Assembly (NCBI GenBank): GCA_020444425.1
Contig: JAHLLB010000037.1
Location: 1-44,893 of the forward strand
Reading direction: 5' to 3'
Origin: a bacterium
Lineage (GTDB): Bacteria; Electryoneota; Electryoneia; Electryoneales; Electryoneaceae
Length of the DNA: 44,893 bases
Within the stretch, counting starts at the first letter, position 1. Each line of letters begins with the position of its first letter. Under the pieces are notes generated by a model. It was not told the DNA's origin, ran no database searches, and worked only from the letters and a program-made list of their open reading frames with translations. The translations under genes and the position numbers were made by a program. Shown here in pieces: positions 8,293 through 16,545 of this stretch.

Positions 8293-9999
8293 TCACGCCT
8301 TAAACCACTTCGCGCGGCTGACTTCAACGTGATCCCGGCTGAAGTATTCCTTCGTCAACGCAACAATCTTCGGCGCGAGCAGCACCAGTGCGATCAGGTT
8401 CGGCGTCGCCATGATCGATAAGGCGATGTCGCCGAAGCCCCAAACCACCGCCAGCGCGAGGTTCGAGCCGATGAACACCACGGAAACATAGACCCAGCGG
8501 TAGAGTTGGACACCTTTCCGTCCTACCAGGTACACCACCGCACGGTCACCGTAATAGGACCACGAAATCGCCGTCGAAATTGCGAACAGCAGCACGCCGA
8601 AAGTGACAATCCAGCTACCGAGATGGCCGAATGGTTCACCGAGATGCCGGGCGAACGCCGACTGGAACGCGAACGAGGTCAGCACCGACCCGTTCTGCAG
8701 TACCTCGCAGTCGAAATGCGCGGTTGCAATCAGCGACTGGCCGTCCGAGTCGACAATGTCGACGATGGTACCGTCTTCGATGTGCAGCCGGGCGTCGTGG
8801 ATCGGAATCGCCTCATCGTCCGGGCCGAGTTGGATCAGGTGCGGTGAATGGACGAACCCGTTGTTGAAAACGAGGTCGATTTCCTGTTCGATCCGTCCGT
8901 CACGGACATCCAGCGTGCCGGTGTAAAGGTCGTTATCCTTCACCGATCCACCAGGCAGCAGTTCGATGCCGGCGAAGGTGACTTCCGGTGCGGATGCCGG
9001 GACACGATCCGGGAACGTGCTGTTCCACGCGCCGGAAGTGAGGATAGTCAAACCGGTGAGAGTGCAGATGAGCAGGGTGTCGATGAACGGGCCGACCATC
9101 GCGACGGTCCCCTCACGCACCGGTTCCTCCGTTTTCGCGGCGGCGTGCGCGATCGGTGCCGAGCCCTGGCCGGACTCGTTGGAGTAGATCCCGCGCCGTA
9201 CGCCCCAGAGAATTGCGAGGAAGAAGGTCGATCCGGCGAACCCACCAACCGCTCCGGCCGGTGTGAACGCTGACTTGAAGATCAGGGCGAAGGTAGCCGG
9301 TACCTCGGCGATGTTCATCCCGACCACAAACAGGCAGCCGAGGATGTACAGCGCCGCCATGAACGGCACGAGACGGCTCGCGACAATCCCAATCCGTCGA
9401 ATCCCGCCGAGAATAACCAGAGCGACGACGGTTGCGATCACAATGCCTGTCACCCACGGCGGGATGCCGAAGTCGGCGTGCATCGAGTCGGCAACGGTGA
9501 AGGCCTGGATCGCGTTGCCGGTGCCGAAACTGGAGATGATCGTCGCGCCCGCGAAGATGACCGCGAGCGGTTTCCAGTTTTTGCCGAGCCCTTTTTCGAT
9601 GTAATACATCGGGCCGCCGGAGACGCTGCCGTCCTTGTGTTCCTTGCGGTAGACCATCGCCAACGTGGCTTCCGAGAACTTGGTCGCCATACCGACGAAA
9701 GCGGTCACCCACATCCAGAACAACGCGCCCGGCCCGCCGAAATGGATCGCGGTGGCGACACCGGCGATGTTGCCGATGCCGATGGTCGCGCTGAGTGCAG
9801 CCGAGAGCGCCTGCAGGTGGTTGACGTCGCCCGTGTCATCGGGCTTGTCGTACACACCGGAGATCACCTTCCACGCATGCTTGAAACGCATCATCTGAAC
9901 GAGTTTCAAGCGCCACGTGAGGTAAATCCCGGTTCCGATCAGCGGGAGAATCAGCCAGGTGGCAAAGCCACCCGCGACGGTGTCGATCCATTCCTGCAT
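8293..9999 (-). CDS. AGCS-family sodium:alanine/glycine symporter with a large extra loop
   Basis: 568 residues, longer than the roughly 450-490 usual for this family. Family marks include LQALSAALSATIGIGNIAGVA near residues 63-83, GGPGALFWMWVTAFVGMATKF, GSVSGGPMYYIEKGLG, and ILWGVRRGIYSNESGQGSAPIAHAAA. These proteins import alanine or glycine with sodium across the inner membrane. Between about residues 325 and 455 there is a hydrophilic insertion (starting SGAWNSTFPDRVPAS) rich in beta-type, acidic sequence, where most members have a short loop. It follows directly after the TM segment ending LTGLTILTS and probably forms an extra soluble domain. The start ATG at 9999 is 45 nt downstream of the small exported-protein gene, within a run of three same-strand genes. 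Substrate is by family only. Confidence 0.88.
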   Translation of the reverse strand: MQEWIDTVAGGFATWLILPLIGTGIYLTWRLKLVQMMRFKHAWKVISGVYDKPDDTGDVNHLQALSAALSATIGIGNIAGVATAIHFGGPGALFWMWVTAFVGMATKFSEATLAMVYRKEHKDGSVSGGPMYYIEKGLGKNWKPLAVIFAGATIISSFGTGNAIQAFTVADSMHADFGIPPWVTGIVIATVVALVILGGIRRIGIVASRLVPFMAALYILGCLFVVGMNIAEVPATFALIFKSAFTPAGAVGGFAGSTFFLAILWGVRRGIYSNESGQGSAPIAHAAAKTEEPVREGTVAMVGPFIDTLLICTLTGLTILTSGAWNSTFPDRVPASAPEVTFAGIELLPGGSVKDNDLYTGTLDVRDGRIEQEIDLVFNNGFVHSPHLIQLGPDDEAIPIHDARLHIEDGTIVDIVDSDGQSLIATAHFDCEVLQNGSVLTSFAFQSAFARHLGEPFGHLGSWIVTFGVLLFAISTAISWSYYGDRAVVYLVGRKGVQLYRWVYVSVVFIGSNLALAVVWGFGDIALSIMATPNLIALVLLAPKIVALTKEYFSRDHVEVSRAKWFKA

Positions 10000-10044
10000 G
10001 TCAAAGGGCTCCGCGTAGTTTCACAATCAAAATCAACAGCACTC

Positions 10045-10575
10045 TTATCTGAACTCCAACTGCTGCCCGTGTTGAGTAGCAATCATCAATTGTTGATCAT
10101 CATCAACTGCATAATAGTCCAAGAGCAGTACGTTGGGATTATCTTGTATCCATGGGAGTTCGTTTGTAATTTTCGCAAACACATATTGACTTACGTTAGT
10201 GATTTGGTCTTTTCGTTCGAATTTAGGCTGTTTCATAAATGATAAATAGGGTGCATAAGGTAGCATTTCAATTTCACCTACGATTTTATCCTTTTGACGG
10301 TCATAATGTATTGATTGAATGAAAAAAGCATGAGGAATGCGCTCAATATGTGATATACTACTCGGTGAGATTCTTATGGCTTTTGCCAATCTGTCCAGGA
10401 CGCCGTAGTATTCGATCCATAAGATACGTTCAACTCTCATTAGTTGTAGATCAATTTGCAAAATTTCTGTAGTTTCTAAAGTGCTGGATGGAGCTGAAGT
10501 GCTCACTTTATCGCTGCTGAAGGCTAAACCGGCCTGAAAAAGAAGGAAGAGCAGAATAAATAGTGATGGTCGCAT
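10045..10575 (-). CDS. small exported protein of unknown function between two amino-acid transporters
   Basis: 176 residues from the ATG at 10575, chosen because AGGAG sits 7 nt upstream; the frame stays open a little further. A signal peptide covers about residues 1-20 (RPSLFILLFLLFQAGLAFSS). The mature part has ILWIEYYGVLDRLAKAI, a stretch of mixed alpha/beta character, and ends in QHGQQLEFR. I do not recognise the family and see no catalytic motif, lipobox or sorting tail. The gene is clearly richer in A+T than its GC-rich neighbours, suggesting later arrival or weaker constraint. Only 13 nt separate it from the NSS transporter upstream, so cotranscription is likely. A periplasmic accessory role for the transporters is a positional guess. 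Confidence 0.65.
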   Translation of the reverse strand: MRPSLFILLFLLFQAGLAFSSDKVSTSAPSSTLETTEILQIDLQLMRVERILWIEYYGVLDRLAKAIRISPSSISHIERIPHAFFIQSIHYDRQKDKIVGEIEMLPYAPYLSFMKQPKFERKDQITNVSQYVFAKITNELPWIQDNPNVLLLDYYAVDDDQQLMIATQHGQQLEFR

Positions 10576-10588
10576 GCGAAACTCCTGC

Positions 10589-11938
10589 TTACACAAAATT
10601 GAACACCAGAATCAGCCCCACCGCGATGGGGGCGAGGATGCGCACAGCCCACAGCCATACCTTATAGAGCTTCTCCTGGCCGGACCCTTCCAGCATCTCC
10701 TTTTTCACTCCGTTGCCCCACGCCCAGCCGGCGAAGATGGCGATGAGAATTCCGCCCAGCGGCAGCATGATGTTGGCGGTGAGGTAGTCGACGAGGTCGA
10801 AGAAACCGAGGCCGAAGACGGTCACGTCCGCCCAAGCACCGAAGCTCAATGCGCTCGGTACGCCGAGTACGAAAGCCACCGCCGCCATGATGATCGTGGC
10901 GCGGGAACGGGTCCATTTGAGCTCGTCGGTGGCGAAGCTGACCATCACCTCGAGCAGGCTGATCGCGGAAGTGATCGCCGCGATGGTGAGCAACAGGAAG
11001 AACAGCGTGCTGAGCACATTCGCCATCGGCAGCTGCGCGAACACCATCGGCAGCACCTGGTAAGTCAAGCCAGCGCCGTCCGCCGGGTCCATGCCCATCG
11101 CAAACACGGCGGGGAAGATGGCGATCCCGGCGAGCACCGCGATGCCGGCGTCCAGGCTGGCGACGGTTGCCGTGCTCGAGAAGATGTTCGTCTTGCGGTC
11201 GAGGTACGATCCGTAGGTGATCATCACCCCCATGCCGAGGCTGAGGCTGTAGAACGCCTGCCCCATTGCTTCGAGAATCACGTCCCCGTTCAATTTGCTG
11301 AAGTCCGGTGTGAACAGGAACTTGAGGCCGTCCATGGAACCGGGTAAAGTCACCGACCGGCCAATGAGAAGCACGAGCAGGATGAACAGGGTGGGCATCA
11401 GGATCTTCGAATACCGTTCAATGCCTCCCTTAACACCCTGTGAGACAACGAAGATCCCGAGAAACGTGAAGATGAACTGGAACAGTACGACCAGCCCGCC
11501 GTTGGTGACGAACCCGTTGAATGTGCTGGACGCAATTTCCCCGTTGGTCAGTTCGCTGATCCCGCCGGTGACCGATTGAAAGAGGTAATAGAGCGTCCAT
11601 CCGGCGACGACGTTGTAATAAGAAAGGATCAGGAAACCAGTGAGAATGCCGATTGCGCCAACCACCCACCACATCGACCCCGGGAGCAGGGCTTTGAACG
11701 CGCCGAACGGATTCCGGCGGCTGCCACGTCCGATCACCATTTCCGCGCCCATGATTGGCAGGCCGACCACGATCACGCAGATGATGTAGATGAGCAGGAA
11801 CGCAAAACCGCCGTTCTCGCCGAGAACGTAGGGAAATCGCCAGATGTTGCCCAGACCGATGGCTGACCCCGCGGCCGCGAGAATAAAGCCAAGTTTCGAT
11901 CCCCAGTTTTCACGCGTCGCATTCTGATCCAGCTGCAT
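10589..11938 (-). CDS. neurotransmitter:sodium symporter (NSS/SNF) family transporter
   Basis: 449 residues, the usual length for bacterial NSS proteins (LeuT/TnaT type). The N-terminus NWGSKLGFILAAAGSAIGLGNIWRFPY is the family signature: the unwound TM1 with the Gly-Leu-Gly-Asn-Ile-Trp-Arg-Phe-Pro sodium and substrate site. GGGAF-like ENGGFAFLLIYI follows. Later segments (YSLSLGMGVMITYGSYL, about residues 235-255, and FFLLLTIAAITSAISLLE) match TM6 and TM8. These transporters take up amino acids with sodium across the inner membrane; the particular substrate cannot be read. It is first in a minus-strand set with a small exported protein and an AGCS symporter. Confidence 0.92.
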   Translation of the reverse strand: MQLDQNATRENWGSKLGFILAAAGSAIGLGNIWRFPYVLGENGGFAFLLIYIICVIVVGLPIMGAEMVIGRGSRRNPFGAFKALLPGSMWWVVGAIGILTGFLILSYYNVVAGWTLYYLFQSVTGGISELTNGEIASSTFNGFVTNGGLVVLFQFIFTFLGIFVVSQGVKGGIERYSKILMPTLFILLVLLIGRSVTLPGSMDGLKFLFTPDFSKLNGDVILEAMGQAFYSLSLGMGVMITYGSYLDRKTNIFSSTATVASLDAGIAVLAGIAIFPAVFAMGMDPADGAGLTYQVLPMVFAQLPMANVLSTLFFLLLTIAAITSAISLLEVMVSFATDELKWTRSRATIIMAAVAFVLGVPSALSFGAWADVTVFGLGFFDLVDYLTANIMLPLGGILIAIFAGWAWGNGVKKEMLEGSGQEKLYKVWLWAVRILAPIAVGLILVFNFV

Positions 11939-12365
11939 GCGCTAACTCCCCTTGCCTGAGATGGGTCCTGAATGGATGGTTGCGGGTACGATGGTGCGAA
12001 AGGTAGGTGTGATGCCGGTTTGGCGCAACCAAAATCATCAGAATTTGGCAAGTGGCGAATCAGGCAAGTTTGAAACAGGGCAATGAGCAGGGCGGAGTAT
12101 GAGCAGTCGCTTATAAAGCTGTCAGGTTGGAATTCGTTTTTGGGGTTTTAGAGGAACATCTTGGAGTTTTGTTCTCTGAGAACTCAAGTCAATGAGTAAC
12201 GTTTCGCCTCGCCCCTGTCTCCGGTCTCCACTCGTTTCTCACGGTTGTCGCGTGAAACACAAGCGCGTCAATGCCTACAGGACTCAACAGAACATTTGTT
12301 CAACTTGAAATAAGCCGCGACAATCTCGCGTCTCGCGTTGACAGGGCCACTCCGGTTCCGTACCA
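11939..12365. other. intergenic region between the transporter operon and mraZ
   Basis: No gene is visible in this stretch. It must hold the promoter of the minus-strand transporter operon, which I could not place. A 13-nt palindrome GTTCTC-T-GAGAAC at 12171-12183 is nested in a weaker hairpin (CTTGGAGTT 12160-12168 with AACTCAAG 12181-12188). It looks like a dimeric regulator site, but no regulator is suggested by the sequence. Confidence 0.4.
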
Positions 12366-12411
12366 TTTGGAGCGAAGAGGGGCAAATTGGAGTAAATCGG
12401 AGCGAATCGAG
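12366..12411 (+). promoter_or_regulatory. probable MraZ operator: five direct repeats with 10-bp period
   Basis: Five head-to-tail 10-nt units, the last one partial: TTTGGAGCGA, AGAGGGGCAA, ATTGGAGTAA, ATCGGAGCGA, ATCGAG, with a G-rich core (GGAG) recurring every 10 nt. MraZ in other bacteria binds arrays of short G-rich repeats with about 10-bp spacing in front of its own gene and represses the dcw cluster. The array sits immediately upstream of a TTGACG -35 candidate and about 80-125 nt before the mraZ start, the expected place for autoregulation. Confidence 0.7.
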
Positions 12412-12413
12412 TT

Positions 12414-12442
12414 TTGACGCCTGTTTCGAGCTCCTCCAAGAT
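12414..12442 (+). promoter_or_regulatory. candidate sigma-70-type promoter for the dcw cluster
   Basis: TTGACG (12414-12419) is separated by 17 nt from CAAGAT (12437-12442). The -35 is good and the -10 is weak. It directly abuts the repeat array and would leave a leader of about 40 nt before mraZ. Confidence 0.45.
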
Positions 12443-12489
12443 AGGGCGAAAATCGATCCGCAAACTCACGTGAGTAGCAGAGAGAACTC

Positions 12490-12984
12490 GTGAACTATTA
12501 CGCCGGCACACACACTTGCGAACTGGACACCCTTGGGAGAGTGGTTGTCCCGAAGGCGTTTCGCAAGGTGCTGCCTGAAATCCTGGCTGGCGAGTTGATG
12601 CTGAGCCCGGGGTTGGATGGCGGAGTGGTCGAGGTGTATCCGTTGCCGGAGTGGGAAGCGTATGTGGAGCGAATTACCGGGGCGGAAAACCTGACCGTCG
12701 GTGATCGTGACGAGTTGATCGAGGTGCTGTTCGCGGATGCTGACCGCACCAAGATCGACAAGCAGAACCGGTTGGTGTTGAGTCATGCGTTGCGTGCTGA
12801 GTTGGGTATCGATGGGGCGGATGAAAACGTCGCCCTGGCTTTTGTCGGTGCCGGCTCGCATTTCAAGGTTTACGTCGCGTCGGACTATGAGCAGGAACGT
12901 GACGACCGTCGCAACCGCCGCAATGAGCTGTTGAAGAAATACCGTTCCGGTCCCAACCGCAGTGGACGCGGTGGAGAGGGCTGA
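12490..12984 (+). CDS. mraZ: MraZ, transcriptional regulator of the dcw cluster
   Basis: 164 residues from a GTG start. MraZ proteins are about 145-165 residues, with two SpoVT/AbrB-like DNA-binding halves. Both are visible: AGTHTCELDTLGRVVVPKAFR (about residues 5-25) and the second copy DADRTKIDKQNRLVLSHALR (about 81-100), each with the D-x-x-x-R-hydrophobic core. The C-terminus is an Arg-rich tail ending GRGGEG. In other bacteria MraZ forms ring oligomers that bind repeats upstream of its own gene; a matching repeat array lies 80 nt upstream here. It is the first gene of the cluster and overlaps rsmH by 23 nt. The GTG and a poor SD (AGAGAG region) suggest modest expression. Confidence 0.93.
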   Translation: MNYYAGTHTCELDTLGRVVVPKAFRKVLPEILAGELMLSPGLDGGVVEVYPLPEWEAYVERITGAENLTVGDRDELIEVLFADADRTKIDKQNRLVLSHALRAELGIDGADENVALAFVGAGSHFKVYVASDYEQERDDRRNRRNELLKKYRSGPNRSGRGGEG

Positions 12985-13894
12985 GCGATACCATGTGCCC
13001 GTGATGCTGGCGGAAACGCTGGCCGGGCTGAAGATCAAGCCGGACGGCCGTTATCTCGACGCGACCGGCGGCGGCGGCGGACACAGCGCCGCCATCCTTG
13101 ACAAGCTGAGTGAGACCGGGCGTCTGCTGGTAATCGACCGGGACGACGACGCATTGGCGGTGTTGCGTGAACGGTTCGGCGCCGATGCGCGGGTGATCGT
13201 ACACAAGCTGAACTTTGGCGCGATCGGAACGGATGCAACGGTCGCTGGCGTCGCGCCTTTTGACGGCATCCTGTTCGATTTCGGAGTGAGCAGCCGTCAA
13301 ATCGACAACCCGGAGCGCGGATTCAGCTTCATGCAGCCGGGCCCGTTGGACATGCGGATGGATCGTTCGCAAGGGGACAGCGCGGCAGCCGTGGTCAATG
13401 AGTACGGCGAAGCGGCTTTGATCCGGATCCTGCGTGAATATGGCGAGGAGCCGCGTGCGAAACGGATCGTGCAGGCGCTGGTTCAGGCGCGGCCGGTGAC
13501 CACAACCGAGCAGCTGAGGGCGGTTGTCGAAACGGTGGCCGATCCGCGGGAACGGATCAAGACGCTGGCGCGGGTGTTTCAGGCGCTGCGCATCGAGGTC
13601 AACGGCGAGATGGGCGAGATCGACCACGCATTGGACGCCGCGTATGAGTTACTCGCAAGCGATGGCCGGTTGGTCGCACTCAGTTACCACAGTTTGGAAG
13701 ATCGTCGCGTCAAGAAGTTTCTGCGGCGGATGGAAGGTGAGAACAGGGACCGGTACCTGGCGTTACCAGGCGCGGAAACGCAGGTCCGCATGAAGGCAGT
13801 ACCCCGCAAGGCCGTACAACCCGGGCAATCTGAGATTGACACCAACCCACGCGCGAGAAGTGCCCGGCTGCGTATAGCAATCAAGCAGGTTTGA
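12962..13894 (+). CDS. rsmH: 16S rRNA m4C1402 N4-methyltransferase RsmH (MraW)
   Basis: 310 residues, normal for RsmH. It opens with HVPVMLAETLAGL, then the SAM-binding DATGGGGGHSAAIL (about residues 37-50). Further family marks are DGILFDFGVSSRQIDNPERGFSF (about 100-122), GPLDMRMDR, and VALSYHSLEDRRVKKFLR near residue 240. The enzyme methylates N4 of C1402 in the ribosomal P site, using SAM, in the cytoplasm. The likely start is the GTG at 12962, inside the end of mraZ; a GTG at 12971 is an alternative. There is no clear SD, so translation is probably coupled to mraZ. Confidence 0.95.
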   Translation: MDAVERAERYHVPVMLAETLAGLKIKPDGRYLDATGGGGGHSAAILDKLSETGRLLVIDRDDDALAVLRERFGADARVIVHKLNFGAIGTDATVAGVAPFDGILFDFGVSSRQIDNPERGFSFMQPGPLDMRMDRSQGDSAAAVVNEYGEAALIRILREYGEEPRAKRIVQALVQARPVTTTEQLRAVVETVADPRERIKTLARVFQALRIEVNGEMGEIDHALDAAYELLASDGRLVALSYHSLEDRRVKKFLRRMEGENRDRYLALPGAETQVRMKAVPRKAVQPGQSEIDTNPRARSARLRIAIKQV

Positions 13895-13951
13895 ACAGGT
13901 TCAGCAAAACTGGAAGCGTTTAGCAAGGGCGTGTTCCAGGGGCAGGGTGAA

Positions 13952-14401
13952 GTGAAGTCCACGGCATACAGCACGAGGATGTATTGGAGTGGCCGTTCGA
14001 AGGCCGCAATGCCGGTGCGTGAGTTCGGGCTCACGCTGCCACTCGTGCTGCTCGCCCTGATCCTGTTCGGGTTCTTCGCGTCGATGATCCACCTGCAGGT
14101 GCAGAAGACGCACTTCGGTGCGTTGATCACGACGCAGACGGATCGTGTGGAAACGTTGCGTGCCGAGGTGCGGGCGTTGAATGGTCAGATCGCCTCGCTG
14201 ACGTCGCTGGACGCAATTCGCGAGCGCGCGCTGGAGCGCGGGATGACCGAGCCGAAGGCGCCGCCGCCGGTGTTGCAGGTGACGCTAACGTCGGATGAGA
14301 TATCCCGCATGGGCGGTGTCGAAAAGAGTGACGTCGCCGGGTTGTTGGCGCGGAGTTGGAGCGGCGAAGCGGTGGGCGAGATACAGGGGGTTCGCCCATG
14401 A
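13952..14401 (+). CDS. ftsL: FtsL-like division protein
   Basis: About 149 residues from the GTG at 13952 (GGGGCAGGG upstream); a GTG at 13931 in the same frame is an alternative. It has the bitopic FtsL plan: a short cytoplasmic N-terminus, one transmembrane helix (LTLPLVLLALILFGFFASMIHL, about residues 28-49), then a periplasmic coiled coil (TQTDRVETLRAEVRALNGQIASL) and the short DAIRERALERGM segment typical before the FtsL C-terminus. The tail of about 50 residues is Pro- and Gly-rich and lacks a recognised motif. FtsL links FtsB/FtsQ to FtsW-FtsI at the septum. Sequence is poorly conserved in this family, so the call rests on topology and on position between rsmH and ftsI. The stop overlaps the ftsI start (ATGA). 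Confidence 0.8.
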   Translation: MKSTAYSTRMYWSGRSKAAMPVREFGLTLPLVLLALILFGFFASMIHLQVQKTHFGALITTQTDRVETLRAEVRALNGQIASLTSLDAIRERALERGMTEPKAPPPVLQVTLTSDEISRMGGVEKSDVAGLLARSWSGEAVGEIQGVRP

Positions 14402-16545
14402 GCCGCAACACGGATCGTTCGCCGAAGGCGCCGATGGGCGCGCCAATTCAGTCAGCCCGGCTGCTGCTGGTTTTTGCCGTGCTGGTGCTGCTGGCGGCAG
14501 CGACGGTGTTCCGGCTGGTGTCGATCCAGGTTGTGCAGCACGCCGACTACCGTGACCGGGCGAATCAGCAGTACACCGATACCCGTGAGTTGCCGCCGGA
14601 TCGTGGTGTGATCCTTGATCGTCGTGGTCGTGCGCTGGTCGAAAACCTTGAGAACTACGGGTCAATCGGTGTGCGTCCATCGAAGGTGGTCGACAAGTCG
14701 ATGACGGCCCAGCGGTTGGCGGATGCGTTGTCGTTGCGGACACGGGACGTGTCGAATCGGTTGAAGGGCGATGCACCGTTTGTCTGGGTCGCGCGTCAGG
14801 TGCCGCCGGATGTGGCGAACCGTGTCGATGGGATGGACCTGCCGGGTGTGGAAGTGGTGCGCGAGACAAAGCGCTCGTACCCGTACGGTCGCACAGCGGG
14901 CCAGGTACTCGGACATGTGAACGTTGACAATCGGGGCGCGGCTGGGGTTGAGCAGCTGCGGGAAGATGTGCTCGCGGGACGGCCAGGCTGGGAGGTGGTG
15001 CAGATGGATGCACACGGCCGTCCGCGCTACGACAACATGTTCCCGCGTGAGGAACCGGTACACGGTGGCCGGGTGACGCTCGCCATCGACATCGACGCGC
15101 AGACGATCGCTGAGGAAGAGCTGGCGTTTGGTATCGAGGAGAATGAGGCGGTCAGCGGGATGGTGGTGATTACCCGTCCGATGACCGGCGAGATCCTCGC
15201 GATTGCATCGTGGCCGAATTATGACCCGAACGATCCGGGCGCGAGTCCATTCGAGGCGCAGAAAAACCGCTCGATTACCGACGTTTACGAACCCGGCAGC
15301 ACGTTTAAGATTGTGCCGTACTCGGCGATCATCGAGCGCGACCTGATCGATCTTGAGAAGATCATCGACCTCGAGGAAGGGCGCTGGCGGGTGGCGGACC
15401 GGGTGATTCGTGACTCGCATCGCTACGACTCGCTGACCGTGCGTCAGGGCTTCGCCAAGTCGAGCAACATCCTCACCGGCAAGCTGGCGGAAAACCTGAG
15501 CAAGGCCGAGTTCTACACGGTCATGCGTGACTTCGGCTTTGGTCAGGAAACCGGGATTGATTTCATCGGCGAGGTTGGCGGGATTCTGCCGGAAACGCGT
15601 CACTGGTCCGGCGTTTCCCAGGCGAACATGGCCATCGGGCAGGGGGTCGCGGTGACGCCGTTGCAGTTGGCGATGGCGTACGGCGCGATTGCGAACAACG
15701 GCTGGTTGCTGCGTCCGTTGCTGATCACCTCGGAGGTGAGTCCGGACGGTGAGGTGGTTCGGAATTCGCCGGTTCGTGTGCGCCGGGTGATTCAGCCGTC
15801 TACCGCACGAATCATGCGCAAGCTGATGGTGGAAGCGGTCGAGGACGGAACCGGCGGCCAGGCGATGATCGCGGGGATCAGCGTCGCCGGTAAGACGGGC
15901 ACCGCGCAGAAGCCGGACCCGGAGAATCGTGGTTACATGCCGGGGCGCTATGTCAGCTCGTTCTGCGGTTTCTTGCCGGCGGAGAACCCGGAGTGGCTGG
16001 CGCTGGTGGTGATCGATGATCCTCAGGGACGGCGGTACTACGGCGGCAGTGTCGCCGGGCCGGTGTTCCGCCGGATCATGGAACGGCTGCTGGTGACGTT
16101 GCCGTATAACGAAATCCGCTACGCGCGGGAAGATTACGAGAATCCACGTGAATTGCCGGTACGGAATGTGCTGGCACCGGCTGTGCTTGCCTTGACGGCG
16201 GACGAAGCGGTGGACGTGCTGCGACATGCCGGTCTGGAAGCGCGGATCGAGGGCGACGGTGACGTCGTGATCGCCCAGAAGCAGCCGGTGGGTACGCTGC
16301 TGCACGCTGGCGATTCGGTGGAGTTGACGCTGGGCTGCGCGGCGATGGGTGACACGCTGTGTGTGCCCGAGTTGCGCGAGAAGTCGTTGCGTGCTGCGTT
16401 GGCGGAATTGACGCGTTGTGGATTGCAGCCTCAGGTGACAGGGTCGGGGATTGTGGTTGGTCAGAATCCGGGGCCGGGGGTGGAAGTGCCCGCCGGAACC
16501 CGGGTAACCCTCGTCGCGCAACCGTATCTGGGGGCTGTGCGATGA
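14398..16545 (+). CDS. ftsI: FtsI/PBP3-type septal transpeptidase with C-terminal PASTA domains
   Basis: 715 residues from the ATG at 14398 (AGGGGG 7 nt upstream, ATGA overlap with ftsL). One N-terminal transmembrane helix (about residues 21-40) leads to the class B PBP dimerisation domain (RGVILDRRGRALVENLE, about 66-82). The transpeptidase domain has all three motifs: Ser301-x-x-Lys304 (EPGSTFKIVP), Ser355-Ser-Asn357, and Lys499-Thr-Gly501 (AGKTGTAQKP). It crosslinks septal peptidoglycan as partner of FtsW. From about residue 590 on there are two PASTA-like units, ending GTRVTLVAQPYLGAVR, as in SpoVD/PBP2x-type proteins. PASTA domains here may bind muropeptide or the enzyme itself. E. coli FtsI lacks them, so this resembles the form in Gram-positive and some FCB/Chlamydiae-type lineages. 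Confidence 0.93.
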   Translation: MSRNTDRSPKAPMGAPIQSARLLLVFAVLVLLAAATVFRLVSIQVVQHADYRDRANQQYTDTRELPPDRGVILDRRGRALVENLENYGSIGVRPSKVVDKSMTAQRLADALSLRTRDVSNRLKGDAPFVWVARQVPPDVANRVDGMDLPGVEVVRETKRSYPYGRTAGQVLGHVNVDNRGAAGVEQLREDVLAGRPGWEVVQMDAHGRPRYDNMFPREEPVHGGRVTLAIDIDAQTIAEEELAFGIEENEAVSGMVVITRPMTGEILAIASWPNYDPNDPGASPFEAQKNRSITDVYEPGSTFKIVPYSAIIERDLIDLEKIIDLEEGRWRVADRVIRDSHRYDSLTVRQGFAKSSNILTGKLAENLSKAEFYTVMRDFGFGQETGIDFIGEVGGILPETRHWSGVSQANMAIGQGVAVTPLQLAMAYGAIANNGWLLRPLLITSEVSPDGEVVRNSPVRVRRVIQPSTARIMRKLMVEAVEDGTGGQAMIAGISVAGKTGTAQKPDPENRGYMPGRYVSSFCGFLPAENPEWLALVVIDDPQGRRYYGGSVAGPVFRRIMERLLVTLPYNEIRYAREDYENPRELPVRNVLAPAVLALTADEAVDVLRHAGLEARIEGDGDVVIAQKQPVGTLLHAGDSVELTLGCAAMGDTLCVPELREKSLRAALAELTRCGLQPQVTGSGIVVGQNPGPGVEVPAGTRVTLVAQPYLGAVR

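Noticed and set aside
10574..11347. Plus-strand open frame of 257 codons opposite the NSS transporter
   Set aside because: His/Glu/Arg-rich antisense shadow; the minus strand carries the clear NSS signature.
14662..16521. Minus-strand open frame of 619 codons opposite ftsI
   Set aside because: The plus strand has all transpeptidase motifs; the antisense product is His/Arg-rich without family features.
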